In this document: one piece after another, positions 63,534 to 64,000 of the stretch
Layout: each line of letters starts with the position of its first letter
Position numbering within the stretch: the first letter of the stretch is position 1
DNA from: Antedon mediterranea
Taxonomy: Eukaryota; Echinodermata; Crinoidea; Comatulida; Antedonidae
Assembly (NCBI RefSeq): GCF_964355755.1
Contig: NC_092677.1
Location: forward strand, 5,771,001 to 5,835,000
Direction of reading: 5' to 3'
DNA: 64,000 nt
The notes under the pieces: model-generated
The model's database searches: none
Seen by the model: the letters and a program-made list of their open reading frames with translations, nothing else
What the model was told of the DNA's origin: nothing
Position numbers and translations under genes: made by a program

Positions 63534-64000
63534 AAAACAAGCTAACGTGTATTAGAATGTTCGTCCCAACACATGCGTTTTGTATGGTGTCCCAGTGTGT
63601 GTATTCTGCAGAGTTTTGCTATGCATGTAAAACGGGTATTTGTTCTCACTTTAATGTCATACAAAGTACAATTTATGTTACTGGAGGGCAGCGCAAAAAG
63701 CCAAGACTGGTATATAAGGTATATAAAAATTACCGGAACATCAAAATAATTTGATTACCCCTTCCGGACCAGCAGAGACAAGAAAGACCGGGAAATCTGA
63801 AACTTAATTTGATGCCTCTCGGTATCCCAACATGCAACGGTACGACCGACCACCGCCCTCCGCGACACAACATTATCTTTTATTGTGCCTATGAAAAATG
63901 TTGTTATCTTCATATAAAAAGTGTATCTATAATAACATTAGGCCATTATGTGCTTAGAGAACCGTTGCTTTTTCAAGTTTAGTCTAGATTTCAATTGGTT

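Larger units (their letters stand above)
62491..64000. other. Right-edge region
   Basis: Apart from the tail-exon remnant and the MITE, it is AT-rich. The 65-codon frame at 63557-63754 shows no family features. Confidence 0.45.

Overview
The window is AT-rich nuclear DNA from a metazoan. Split coding sequence with GT-AG introns, immunoglobulin (Ig) exons, several non-LTR retrotransposons and many short inverted-repeat elements all point that way. Scattered TAGGCCTA-type words and the gene content suggest an invertebrate deuterostome such as an echinoderm; that placement is inference.

The core is a cluster of transmembrane Ig-superfamily receptors with tyrosine-based signalling tails, built almost entirely from phase 1-1 Ig exons. 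On the minus strand, bases 19799 to 1361, eighteen exons join in a fully phase-consistent chain (2001 nt, about 666 aa). They encode a signal peptide, three Ig domains, a transmembrane helix and a long tail with five ITIM-type sequences, one ITSM-type sequence and further tyrosines. The end of the tail is made of repeated two-exon modules. On the plus strand, bases 27219 to 62080, seven related units run head to tail. Receptors A (27219-33845), E (50172-53816) and G (58411-62080) look complete. Units B (36185-38278), C (38488-42159), D (45375-47340) and F (55468-56150) are in different states of decay: a nonsense codon, lost tail, chimeric exon, frameshift, or deletion of Ig and transmembrane exons. 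Tails of A and E carry YxxL-x8-YxxL, which fits an ITAM, followed by an ITIM-like sequence. The minus gene therefore looks inhibitory and the plus genes activating or mixed, as in vertebrate paired-receptor clusters. The ectodomain of the minus gene corresponds to Ig3-Ig5 of receptor A.

Around and inside the receptors lie mobile elements. A CR1/Jockey-type LINE fragment lies at 12301-14165, a second split and frameshifted LINE at about 15150-17790, and a LINE with a nearly complete ORF2 on the minus strand at 20345-23650. There is an 834-bp foldback element with an 8-bp target duplication (6105-6938) and a 1.08-kb TIR element flanked by TAA (24092-25166). Three families of short inverted-repeat elements are present, plus a repeat occurring in opposite orientations at about 11484 and 43310. 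Unequal exchange has plainly shaped the B-C-D part of the array.

The left edge (353-1010) holds part of another minus-strand Ig gene. The right edge (62081-64000) holds only repeats and a broken tail exon.
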